Assembly (NCBI GenBank): GCA_022767485.1
Contig: JALEMY010000063.1
Location: 1 to 33,179 of the forward strand
Length of the DNA: 33,179 bases
Direction: 5' to 3'
Source of the DNA: Erysipelotrichaceae bacterium
GTDB lineage: Bacteria > Bacillota_I > Bacilli_A > RFN20 > CAG-631
The notes under the pieces are model-generated. The model made no database searches, was not told where the DNA came from, and saw nothing but the letters and a program-made list of their open reading frames with translations. The position numbers and the translations under genes are program-made. Of this stretch, positions 25,563 through 33,179 are shown piece after piece; positions within the stretch are counted from its first letter, which is position 1, and each line of letters opens with the position of its first letter.

Positions 25563-27572
25563 ATGAAAAAATTTTTATGCTATTTATTGATGTTAGCTAT
25601 TCCTATTATGGTTAGTAGTTGTAATAATAACGTTAATAATTCATCGTCTGATGGATTAACTAGCAATGATTCATCAAATGATAACTCTTCTAGTTCTTCA
25701 AATGAGGAAAAAATATTTGATGAGGAAATGTATTATCAAGAAGAAGAAGAAAACCCTCATTTTCATCAAGATGTAGTTAATCTTTCAACTAGTAAAGATG
25801 AAATTTCTAGTGTGTTTGTTAGTGAATTTTATGATGAGATTTTAAATCTTACTGCAAGCAATACAACATATGGTGAACTATATTTCAATGGTAGTTTAAG
25901 TGATACAATCACAAAGAGCATTTCTATAACTGATGATGCATACTATATGTTTTATGGTGATAATAAAGCTCGCTTAGTCTCGCTTGCAAATGGTTATGCT
26001 TTAACTTTACCAACAACTACTACTATAAAGCCTAACTTATCTTGTCCTAATTATCGTACACAATATTCTACAAAAGATTACACATTAACAATATCTATTG
26101 AAAATTCTAATCCATATAATAATTGGGCTACATATCATGATGAATGGTTGGTTAGATATTTAAAAGCTGATGGTACCACTGTTGGTAATAATAATTTTAA
26201 AAACTACATGACTGATAATGGCTTATCTTATGTGGAAGAACCAACTATCTCCACTTCATTTTTAAGTGGTTATGAAGTTGAATTTTTTTCAATTTTAATT
26301 GAAGATAATGAACAAATTGCTATGCCATATTATAACATTGCAATCATTAGAAAACCTAGTAGTATAAAAGCCTTTACATTGCTTGTCATGAAATCAAAAA
26401 CTAATATGGTCGTCGATTTTAAAAACATTGTATCATCCTATCATAGATTTAATAAACCATATTGCAAAGGCATGGTTGGAAAAGCCACAGAATATGATTT
26501 AAAAATTCCTAGTTATTTAAATATTGAAACACAAAAGTATTATAAAAAACTTATGGAACAAAACTACACTGATTGGGGGTTTTTCTTTCACTCAATGTAT
26601 AAAAATGGAGCCAATAAAACAAAAATAATTCAAAAAACTTCTATTTTTGAAAGCGAAGAACAAATGAATTATAAATTTGATATTATGCCAACTTATTCTC
26701 ACACAGGAGAATATAGCAATCCTACTTTATTTCCAACGGAAGTCGCATTAGAATTAGCAGGTGGTAATGGCTTTAATAATAGACCTGTATTACAATATAC
26801 TCTTCAATTTACAACATCAAATAATGAAGGTTTAATGGGTTATACACCAATGTTTGATATCTTAAGAGGAAAATACGATGATTATTTTAAAAAACTTGCA
26901 AGCGATATTAAAACATATGGAAAACCAATATTATTTAGATTAAATAATGAAATGAATTCTGACTGGGTTAGTTATTGTGGTCAAGTAACACTTCTTGATC
27001 CTGATATATTCGCACTAACGTGGAACAAAATGGCTAAAATCTTTGAAGATGAAGGCGTTGATAATGTATTATTCATCTTTAATCCTACAGCAGTTACTTA
27101 TCCATTTTCCTCTTGGGGTGAAGATTTATGTTATCTTCCATCATTAAAATATGTTCAAATTTTAGGATTAACATATTATGAATATAACAATTATGCAAAT
27201 GGTGAAGACCCAATGTCTTTTTATGATATGTATAAATGGCTATATAACAAAAATAGTCCTCAATGGACTAAATACCCAGCAATTATTTCTGAATTTGCTT
27301 GTGGTGCTGGTGGCAATTCAGAAGGCTATAAATTATATAGAAATGCTCAAACTCAAGCGGTGTGGGTTGAAGACTTATTCGATTGTTTAAACAATCATAG
27401 AAACGAAGCATTCATCAGTCAAATAAAAGGTGCTGTCTGGTTTAATGCTAATGATGATTTAGGAAGTAAAATTAAAAACTTGCTAGTATTAGATACAGTT
27501 AATACGAAATTCACAATTCAAATGTTTAATTATGGTTTAAATCAAACAAAGCAGTTAAAAAATAATCAGTAA
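25563..27572 (+). CDS. GH26-like glycoside hydrolase lipoprotein
   Basis: 669 residues. A signal peptide ends in lipobox VSSC, followed by a Ser/Asn/Asp linker and Glu-rich stretch, so it is tethered outside the cell. The C-terminal half resembles GH26 (beta-mannanase and related). ILFRLNNEMNSDW carries the candidate acid/base E463, VDNVLFIFNP and VQILGLTYYEY follow in the family order, and AIISEFACG carries the candidate nucleophile E577. GH26 usually has HE at the first site; here it is NE. The N-terminal 300 residues match nothing I know and may bind carbohydrate. It neighbours two solute-binding lipoproteins. AGGAGGT lies 13 nt before ATG, wider than usual. Confidence 0.68.
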   Translation: MKKFLCYLLMLAIPIMVSSCNNNVNNSSSDGLTSNDSSNDNSSSSSNEEKIFDEEMYYQEEEENPHFHQDVVNLSTSKDEISSVFVSEFYDEILNLTASNTTYGELYFNGSLSDTITKSISITDDAYYMFYGDNKARLVSLANGYALTLPTTTTIKPNLSCPNYRTQYSTKDYTLTISIENSNPYNNWATYHDEWLVRYLKADGTTVGNNNFKNYMTDNGLSYVEEPTISTSFLSGYEVEFFSILIEDNEQIAMPYYNIAIIRKPSSIKAFTLLVMKSKTNMVVDFKNIVSSYHRFNKPYCKGMVGKATEYDLKIPSYLNIETQKYYKKLMEQNYTDWGFFFHSMYKNGANKTKIIQKTSIFESEEQMNYKFDIMPTYSHTGEYSNPTLFPTEVALELAGGNGFNNRPVLQYTLQFTTSNNEGLMGYTPMFDILRGKYDDYFKKLASDIKTYGKPILFRLNNEMNSDWVSYCGQVTLLDPDIFALTWNKMAKIFEDEGVDNVLFIFNPTAVTYPFSSWGEDLCYLPSLKYVQILGLTYYEYNNYANGEDPMSFYDMYKWLYNKNSPQWTKYPAIISEFACGAGGNSEGYKLYRNAQTQAVWVEDLFDCLNNHRNEAFISQIKGAVWFNANDDLGSKIKNLLVLDTVNTKFTIQMFNYGLNQTKQLKNNQ

Positions 27573-27604
27573 ATTCTAAACAAAACATATTATTAAAACT
27601 ATAT

Positions 27605-27692
27605 CTCCAAAAAAGACACATAATAATTCAAAGAAAAAGCAATGAAAATTGTAATATCATAAATTATTATAAATCTTCTTTGGAGTTTTTTT
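27605..27692 (+). terminator. Large stem-loop terminator after the GH26-like gene
   Basis: CTCCAAAAAAGA (27605-27616) pairs at 11 of 12 positions with TCTTCTTTGGAG (27674-27685), and the loop contains a second stem ATAATAATT/AATTATTAT. A run of seven T follows the outer stem. Confidence 0.65.
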
Positions 27693-27715
27693 ATTTGATA
27701 TAAAAAATAAAAAGC

Positions 27716-27754
27716 AAATTAAAAGGCATGATTTCAAATAAGTAAAATCATGCC
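27716..27754 (-). terminator. Terminator after the second solute-binding lipoprotein
   Basis: Stem GGCATGATTT/AAATCATGCC (27725-27734 with 27745-27754) and, on the minus strand, TTTTAATTT after it. It faces the plus-strand terminator at 27605-27692, as expected between convergent genes. Confidence 0.75.
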
Positions 27755-27784
27755 CATAAATTTATTTATATTTTAATTTGTCTA

Positions 27785-29782
27785 TTAATTATTTGGCAAA
27801 GCACCTTCATAAGAATTTCTATAACTCTTATCTAACACATTATATTTACCTGCTCCATACATATTATCAACACATTCTTGTAAGAACAACCAAATAGTTT
27901 CTGTGTTACTGTTGATTTCATCTTCAATATCAGTTAAATGCGCTTGAATTGTTGTCACATATGAATCAGTTCCTAAAGTGCCGGTTTGCGTCTCAGAATC
28001 GATAAAATATGAATCTCTATTACGCCAGCGATATAACACGTCCTTCTTTGTTTCTTCACCTGTATCAGTTTCATCAGCAACTTCAATTGGTTCATTGTTA
28101 TAATTCAAACATGTAATATAATCATCGCCAAAGCCATCAAGCATATAAATACTATCAAGCATTGTTACTAAACCATAAGTAATATTAGAAAAGTATTCTA
28201 CATCAGCATCTTTTATTCCATTTTCATCTGGAATAACAAACAAGTCATTACAATCAAACCATTGTTTCATTTGATATGTCCAATTATCGATATAATCAAT
28301 AGCAGGATCTAAAGAAGGATTATCGGTTTGAAATGAAAATTTACTACCGCGTTTTGTTAATGGCATTGTCAAATCACCTTTATAATCAGTACCATTGAAA
28401 TTATACGTTACTTCAGCTCGTCCTTTAATAGCTCTAGGATCAAGGCCCATAAACATTGAAAAATAAGCAGCAACATCCATTTCAAGTTGAGCATTTTCAC
28501 TGCATGGTTTACCTATTGGACATTGATTACCTACAATGACTCCTCCAATTCCAACACCAGAATATAATGGAGAATCTTCATCAACTCTAGGATAAGGTAA
28601 ATAATCTACTTTAACACTTGGATTATGTTGCTTTGTAAAGTTGGAAATGTTTGATATTGCCCATGGTGCTTCTGCATAAAATGTACAATATTGATCGGAA
28701 ATAAAATTTTCATTTGATTTCCAAATAGCAGCATTTGGAAAGGCATCTTTCTTAGTTTTTCCAACAGAAGTCATATCATACATATATACACAATTTTGAG
28801 AAATCTGTTGTTCGTAGTTTAACAACTTTGAAATTGTTGTTTGAACTTGAGGACTACTAATATCTACAGAACTTTCTCTTATAAATTGACTAAATACTGT
28901 AGGCATTGAATAAGAAAGCAAATTATCTACTACTTTTGATAATCCAGCATGCGTATCTGTTGTTGAACGATCAATAGCATTAACAAAACTTTCCCATGTA
29001 AAGTTATCAACCCATTGTTTGTATGCTTCACTATTTTGTCCTAATGATTCATCAATTACATCAGATACAATCGTATATTCTTCTATAGAATTTAAATTTA
29101 CAAAAATTCCCCAAGGGTCTGCAAGTATTGGAAAACCAGCTTGAAAACCGCCAAAATTAAATCTAGATAAAAAGTACTCATTGAATTGTTGAAAATATTC
29201 ACTGTCTTTATAACGATTTAAATCATAACATAAACCATCAGCTAATTCATCAACAACATGTCTCGTTCCCCACATTAATTGTGGTAAGTGACCATTCATT
29301 CCAATGTAATCTTTCAATGTGTAATCATAATCAGCTATAGAACAATATCTCAAATTAATTTTTACGTTTGGGGCTAGTTTTTTAAAAGCACTTGCAGCTC
29401 CAAAAAACTTTGCCATTTCAATTGATGTAACATCATCTTTATGATAGCGATATATTGTATCATTTGGATCAGGACTATAATTACCAATATCAGTGATATA
29501 GCCATCTTGCCCTTCAATATAAGTTAAAAAGTCTATTGAAACAGAGGCATTTAAGACATCATCTGGTATTAATTTTGTATAATCTTCTTCAATTGATCCT
29601 TTATATGATTCATCAGACATAGATTCATAAATATTTCCACTTGAAGATTCATCTGATGGTGTGTTTGATAAATCATCATTTGATGGAGTATTTGATAAAT
29701 CGCTAATTGTATTATCACCACATCCACTTATAGTTAATGAAAGCATAGATATTAGTGAAAGCATTAATATATTTTTTTTCAT
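27785..29782 (-). CDS. Solute-binding lipoprotein, paralogue 2
   Basis: 665 residues. The signal peptide MKKNILMLSLISMLSLTISGC ends in the lipobox Cys (C21), followed by a Ser/Asp/Asn linker. The body resembles type 1 extracellular solute-binding proteins of carbohydrate importers, with FAKLxPNVKINLRY-like and YCTFYAEAPWAI segments. It is closely similar along its whole length to the neighbouring paralogue. At 665 residues it is well above the usual 400-450. No permease or ATPase gene of a sugar importer is in the window. GGAG lies 11 nt before the ATG. A terminator between the copies suggests separate transcripts. Confidence 0.75.
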   Translation of the reverse strand: MKKNILMLSLISMLSLTISGCGDNTISDLSNTPSNDDLSNTPSDESSSGNIYESMSDESYKGSIEEDYTKLIPDDVLNASVSIDFLTYIEGQDGYITDIGNYSPDPNDTIYRYHKDDVTSIEMAKFFGAASAFKKLAPNVKINLRYCSIADYDYTLKDYIGMNGHLPQLMWGTRHVVDELADGLCYDLNRYKDSEYFQQFNEYFLSRFNFGGFQAGFPILADPWGIFVNLNSIEEYTIVSDVIDESLGQNSEAYKQWVDNFTWESFVNAIDRSTTDTHAGLSKVVDNLLSYSMPTVFSQFIRESSVDISSPQVQTTISKLLNYEQQISQNCVYMYDMTSVGKTKKDAFPNAAIWKSNENFISDQYCTFYAEAPWAISNISNFTKQHNPSVKVDYLPYPRVDEDSPLYSGVGIGGVIVGNQCPIGKPCSENAQLEMDVAAYFSMFMGLDPRAIKGRAEVTYNFNGTDYKGDLTMPLTKRGSKFSFQTDNPSLDPAIDYIDNWTYQMKQWFDCNDLFVIPDENGIKDADVEYFSNITYGLVTMLDSIYMLDGFGDDYITCLNYNNEPIEVADETDTGEETKKDVLYRWRNRDSYFIDSETQTGTLGTDSYVTTIQAHLTDIEDEINSNTETIWLFLQECVDNMYGAGKYNVLDKSYRNSYEGALPNN

Positions 29783-29811
29783 ATAATATTTTTCTCCTTT
29801 ATATTAATGTT

Positions 29812-29839
29812 AAAAAGGAAGCAACAAATCGATGCTTCC
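29812..29839 (-). terminator. Terminator between the two lipoprotein genes
   Basis: Stem GGAAGCA/TGCTTCC (29817-29823 with 29833-29839), then TTTTTAA on the minus strand. It lies 17 nt past the stop of paralogue 1, so paralogue 2 is made by read-through or its own promoter. Confidence 0.75.
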
Positions 29840-29855
29840 TTAATTAAATGTTTAA

Positions 29856-31856
29856 CTAGTTAGGCAAAGCTCCTTCATATGAATTTCTATATGATCTATC
29901 TAATACATCATATTTTCCTGAGCCATACATATTATCGACACATTCTTGTAAGAATAACCAAGCAATATTTGTGTTGTCATTAATTTCATTTTCGATTTCT
30001 GCTAATCTTGCAATTACTGTTGTTACATAAGAATCTGTACCAAGAGTGCCTGTTTGAGTATCTTTATCAATAAATCTAGTAAATCTACCACACCAGTTAG
30101 CAAAGATATCTTTAGTTTTTTCATCTTCAGAATCAATATCTGGAACTGCAACTGGTTCATTCCAGTAGTTTAAGCATGTTACATAATCATCGCCAATGCC
30201 ATCAAGCATATAAACGCTATCTAACATTTTTACAAGTCCATAAGTAATATTTGAAAAATATTCAACATCGGCATCTTTATTACCATTTTCATCAGCAATT
30301 ACATATAAATCATAAACATCAAACCATTTTTTCATTTGATATGTCCAGTTATCAACATAATCAATAGCAGGATCTAAATCTGGATTTTCTGTTTGGAAAG
30401 AGAATTTGCTACCACGTTTAGTAATTGGTAATGCTAAGTCTCCAGTAAAGTCAGTACCATTGAAGTTATATGTGACCTCTGAACGTGCTTGAATAGCTCT
30501 AGGGTCAAGGCCCATAAACATTGCAAAGTATGCTGCCACATCCATTTCAAGTTGTTTGTCTTCAGTGCATACTGTACCAATTGGACATTGATTACCAACT
30601 GTTAAACCTTCAACAGCGATACCTGAGTAAGCTGAAGTATCAGCATCAAGTTTTGGATAAGGTAAAAAGTCAGCTTTAATATTTGAACTATGTTCTTTAG
30701 CGTATTGAGAAATTGTTGTTAAAGCCCATGGAGCTTCAGCATAGAAAGTACAATATTGGTCAACAACGAAGTTTTGTGTACCTAACCAATTCTTTGCGTT
30801 AGGGAAATTGTCTTTTGCTGTATGGCCAGTTGATGTCATATCATACATATATACGCAATTTTGTGATAATGTTTGTTCGTAATTTAATAATTTTGTAATT
30901 GTATTAATAACTTCAGAACTGCTGATATCTACAGAACCATTAGCGATAAATTGACTATTGATAGATGGAACTGAATATGAAGTGAAATATTCAACAACTC
31001 TTGAAAGTCCTGCGTGTGTATCGTTTGTTGAACGATCAACAGCACTTACAAAATTATCCCAAGTAAAGTTATCAACCCATTCTTTGTAAGCATCTGTATT
31101 TTGTTGTAATGTTTCATCAACAACATCAGATACGATTGAATATTCTTCAAGATTATTTAAATTTACGAATACACCCCAAGGTTCTCCAGCGATTGGAAGT
31201 CCTGCTTGGAATCCACCAAAATTAAATCTACTCATAAAGTATTCATTGTATTGTTGATAGTATTCTGAATCAGCATATCTTGATAAATCATAACAATAAC
31301 CATCTGACAATTGTTCAACAACATGTCTTGTACCCCACATTAAATGTGGAAGACTTCCATTATGCATTCCAACATAATCTTTTAATGTGTAATCATAATC
31401 ACCTATTGAACAATATCTCAAATTGATTTTTACGTTTGGTGCAAGTTTTTTAAATGCACTAGCTGCACCAAAATACTTAGCCATTTCAATTGATGTAACA
31501 TCATCTTTATGGTAGCGATAAGTAGTGTCGTTTGGATCTGGGCTATAATTACCAATATCAGTAATATATCCATCTTGTCCTTCAATATAAACTAAAAAAT
31601 CAATTGACACATTTGCATTCAATACTTTTTCTGGAATCAAGCCAGTGTAATCATCATCAATTTCACCTTTATAAGATTCATCAGAAATCGATTCATAAAT
31701 ATCCTTACTTGAAGAACTTTCTTCAAATTGGTTATCAGATGAATTATCAACTGGATTTGATGGTACGGATTGATCACTAATATCGTTATCACCACATCCA
31801 GCAATCGTTAAAGAAAGCATAGATATTAATGAAAGCATTAATAAATTCTTTTTCAT
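29856..31856 (-). CDS. Solute-binding lipoprotein, paralogue 1
   Basis: 666 residues from the ATG at 31856, which matches the paralogue's start; a TTG at 31862 would add two. AGGAGG lies 11 nt before the ATG, the same wide spacing as in the paralogue. Lipobox IAGC (C21), Ser/Asp-rich linker, then a type 1 solute-binding body with the same blocks as its neighbour (GQDGYITDIGNYSPDPNDT, DVAAYFAMFMGLDPRAI, RSYRNSYEGALPN-type end). The two copies probably arose by tandem duplication and may bind related glycans. Nearness to the GH26-like enzyme supports a glycan-use role, which is inference. Confidence 0.78.
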   Translation of the reverse strand: MKKNLLMLSLISMLSLTIAGCGDNDISDQSVPSNPVDNSSDNQFEESSSSKDIYESISDESYKGEIDDDYTGLIPEKVLNANVSIDFLVYIEGQDGYITDIGNYSPDPNDTTYRYHKDDVTSIEMAKYFGAASAFKKLAPNVKINLRYCSIGDYDYTLKDYVGMHNGSLPHLMWGTRHVVEQLSDGYCYDLSRYADSEYYQQYNEYFMSRFNFGGFQAGLPIAGEPWGVFVNLNNLEEYSIVSDVVDETLQQNTDAYKEWVDNFTWDNFVSAVDRSTNDTHAGLSRVVEYFTSYSVPSINSQFIANGSVDISSSEVINTITKLLNYEQTLSQNCVYMYDMTSTGHTAKDNFPNAKNWLGTQNFVVDQYCTFYAEAPWALTTISQYAKEHSSNIKADFLPYPKLDADTSAYSGIAVEGLTVGNQCPIGTVCTEDKQLEMDVAAYFAMFMGLDPRAIQARSEVTYNFNGTDFTGDLALPITKRGSKFSFQTENPDLDPAIDYVDNWTYQMKKWFDVYDLYVIADENGNKDADVEYFSNITYGLVKMLDSVYMLDGIGDDYVTCLNYWNEPVAVPDIDSEDEKTKDIFANWCGRFTRFIDKDTQTGTLGTDSYVTTVIARLAEIENEINDNTNIAWLFLQECVDNMYGSGKYDVLDRSYRNSYEGALPN

Positions 31857-31898
31857 AAGCAATTATTCCTCCTTTGTGTAATTTGCTTTTTCATTTTT

Positions 31899-31927
31899 AT
31901 TATAAGTTATTTTCAAATTATTGTTAA
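31899..31927 (-). promoter_or_regulatory. Promoter of solute-binding lipoprotein paralogue 1
   Basis: Minus strand: -35 TTAACA (31927-31922), 17-nt spacer, consensus -10 TATAAT (31904-31899), about 43 nt before the start codon. Confidence 0.65.
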
Positions 31928-32094
31928 GCATTTTTAATTGATTATCCAAAAAATGACTATTTTAGTTAAAAAATTGCTAGTTAAAAACAAATTTTGGCAT
32001 TTTTTTATAATAATAAAAAATAAATTTATTTTTTCGTTCATTTTTTATGAACTTTTTGATAATATATAGTATGAACAAAAAAGAAGGTGTATTT

Positions 32095-32868
32095 ATGAGT
32101 TTATTATTCTTTGCTCTTCCTATTACTGGAATTGCTACAACTATTATCGATATCATTCTTGCTATATTACTTTTTGCAATAGTTATATATTTTTGCTTTC
32201 GCTTTAAACTTTCAAATAAAGTAATAATTAGTGTATCTATTGCTTGCGCATTGGTTTTGCTTTCAGAAATTTTTGATTTCAAGGCACTTCGTGGAGCTAC
32301 AATTATCACTTTATGTTTACTAACAGTATATGCTTCATTACTACTTTCTAACTCGGAAAAAGAAATAGAAATAAGAAAGAATAAAAAAGTATCAAAAAAG
32401 GAAGCTTCACTTACAGAAAATGAAAGCGATGAACTTATTGAAAATCTTCATAAAGCAGTAATTTCCTTGTCTTCTACACAAACTGGAGCTTTAATCACTC
32501 TTGAAAGAAGCGATGACTTATCTGTTTATATGCAAAAATCCGGAACAAAAATTAGCGCTCCTGTTACACCTGAATTGTTAGAGACTATCTTTTATAAAGG
32601 GACACCTTTACATGATGGTGCCACAATTATCCGCGGAAACATGATCGTTTCTTCTGCAGTTTTCTACCAACCAACACAAAAACCATTAAATGGAAAATAT
32701 GGTTCAAGACATAGAGCAGCAATTGGCTTTTCTGAAGTTTGTGATGCGCTAACAATTGTTATTTCAGAAGAGACAGGAAAAGTATCGTTCGCTTATAAAG
32801 GAGAATTAACTACCATTGCTGTAGGGCAATTTGTAGAAAAATTTAAAGAATTTTACTATAATAATTAA
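32095..32868 (+). CDS. cdaA: Diadenylate cyclase CdaA
   Basis: 257 residues from the ATG at 32095 (AAGAAGGTG upstream); an ATG at 32047 would add 16 residues and lacks a good site. Three membrane segments (about 8-33, 42-60, 67-84), then a Lys/Glu linker and the DAC domain. The catalytic motifs are DGA (174-176, in LHDGATII) and RHR (205-207, in GSRHRAAIGFSE). It joins two ATP into c-di-AMP, the second messenger controlling osmolyte and potassium balance and cell-wall state. The usual partners cdaR and glmM do not follow; an IS end starts 3 nt after the stop. The gene runs opposite to the lipoproteins from a shared intergenic region. Confidence 0.93.
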   Translation: MSLLFFALPITGIATTIIDIILAILLFAIVIYFCFRFKLSNKVIISVSIACALVLLSEIFDFKALRGATIITLCLLTVYASLLLSNSEKEIEIRKNKKVSKKEASLTENESDELIENLHKAVISLSSTQTGALITLERSDDLSVYMQKSGTKISAPVTPELLETIFYKGTPLHDGATIIRGNMIVSSAVFYQPTQKPLNGKYGSRHRAAIGFSEVCDALTIVISEETGKVSFAYKGELTTIAVGQFVEKFKEFYYNN

Positions 32869-32943
32869 AAGGGGCTGTTGAAAAACCTATAATTTAAAAT
32901 AGGTTGGACAACAGTCCTTTTATTATCTATCAAGAGGTTTTTC

Positions 32944-32968
32944 AACAAGCTTCGCTTGTTGTTTTTAA
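32944..32968 (+). terminator. Plus-strand terminator after cdaA, inside the IS end
   Basis: The perfect 8-bp stem CAACAAGC/GCTTGTTG (32944-32951 with 32955-32962) with a TTC loop is followed by TTTTTAATTTTT on the plus strand. It would end cdaA transcripts and stop antisense reading into the transposase. Confidence 0.7.
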
Positions 32969-33179
32969 TTTTTATTCTTATTCACATTTTGATTAATCTT
33001 TTTGCCTTTCTTAGAAAGTTTTTTCTTACTTGGCTTTGCCATTACTTGTGGCTCAAGATCATTAGGAGCAATCCAATATTTGATTTGCTTTCCTGTCTCA
33101 AAAAATCTAAATAATTTTGCTATGTTAAAGCCAAGAGCGTTAAGCATAAATTCACAACTAACTTTTTTTAAAGACCTTC
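32965..33179 (-). CDS. IS1182-like transposase, C-terminal fragment
   Basis: The frame is open to the window edge and encodes about 70 residues of the C-terminus: RSLKKVSCEFMLNALGFNIA then KLFRF, followed by a Lys-rich tail. The block LKKVxxEFxLxALGFNxxKL is the usual end of IS1182-family transposases. The catalytic domain lies outside the window, so whether the gene is whole cannot be seen. Confidence 0.65.
   Translation of the reverse strand, partial: RSLKKVSCEFMLNALGFNIAKLFRFFETGKQIKYWIAPNDLEPQVMAKPSKKKLSKKGKKINQNVNKNKN

Larger units (their letters stand above)
32871..33179 (-). mobile_element. End of an IS1182-like element, cut by the window edge
   Basis: Contains the 3' end of a transposase gene and, beyond it, a set of inverted repeats: GTTGAAAAACCT (32877-32888) with its perfect complement (32935-32946), and CTGTTG/CAACAG (32875-32880 with 32909-32914). 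The outer GGGGCTGTTGAAAAACC, directly after cdaA, is the probable terminal repeat. The other end is outside the window, so the exact boundary is a guess. Confidence 0.6.

Noticed and set aside
31977-32309. 110-codon minus-strand ORF over the cdaA start
   Set aside because: Antisense to the membrane segments of cdaA, with no ribosome-binding site and low-complexity sequence.

Overview
The window comes from a very AT-rich low-GC Gram-positive bacterium (Firmicutes/Bacilli, possibly an Erysipelotrichia- or RF39-like gut lineage; this placement is inference). Ribosome-binding sites are Shine-Dalgarno type, the tRNA genes encode their CCA ends, and lipoproteins carry lipobox signals. TGA works as a stop: several ATGA and TGA-ATG gene junctions depend on it, and Trp is TGG. 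The code is therefore the standard bacterial one and not the mycoplasma code.

Left edge to 924: a short ORF with a perfect ribosome-binding site, a long stem-loop, a minus-strand tRNA-Cys/tRNA-Arg pair with promoter and terminator, and the degraded start of an IS30-like transposase beside an 18-bp inverted repeat. 925-7364 (minus) is the most interesting part: an apparently complete RiPP operon. In transcription order it encodes a 65-residue precursor with five Cys, a radical SAM/SPASM maturase, a PqqD-like recognition protein broken by a one-base frameshift, an HprK-like kinase, an ABC exporter, an S24/S26-type protease with Cys in place of the catalytic Ser, and a nucleotidyltransferase. 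The likely product is a thioether-crosslinked peptide, perhaps phosphorylated or otherwise modified at its Ser-Ser end, then cleaved and exported. This block looks more AT-rich than the rest.

8083-10150 is an intact IS1634-family insertion flanked by perfect 89-bp direct repeats. 10240-15337 (minus) is a polyamine uptake operon: an XRE-cupin regulator, then potA, potB, potC and potD, with a promoter carrying two matching candidate operators. 15512-21005 (minus) holds two tandem MacB-like ATPase-permease fusions under a promoter followed by a perfect 18-bp palindrome.

21165-24431 (plus) is a small operon: a degenerate EPSP-synthase-like protein, a metallo-beta-lactamase-fold hydrolase, a small membrane protein and an unknown protein. 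A SAM-binding-fold protein converges on it. 25563-31862 holds secreted glycan-related functions: a GH26-like lipoprotein and two tandem paralogous solute-binding lipoproteins without permeases. 32095-32868 is the c-di-AMP synthase cdaA. The right edge is the end of an IS1182-like element that runs out of the window.
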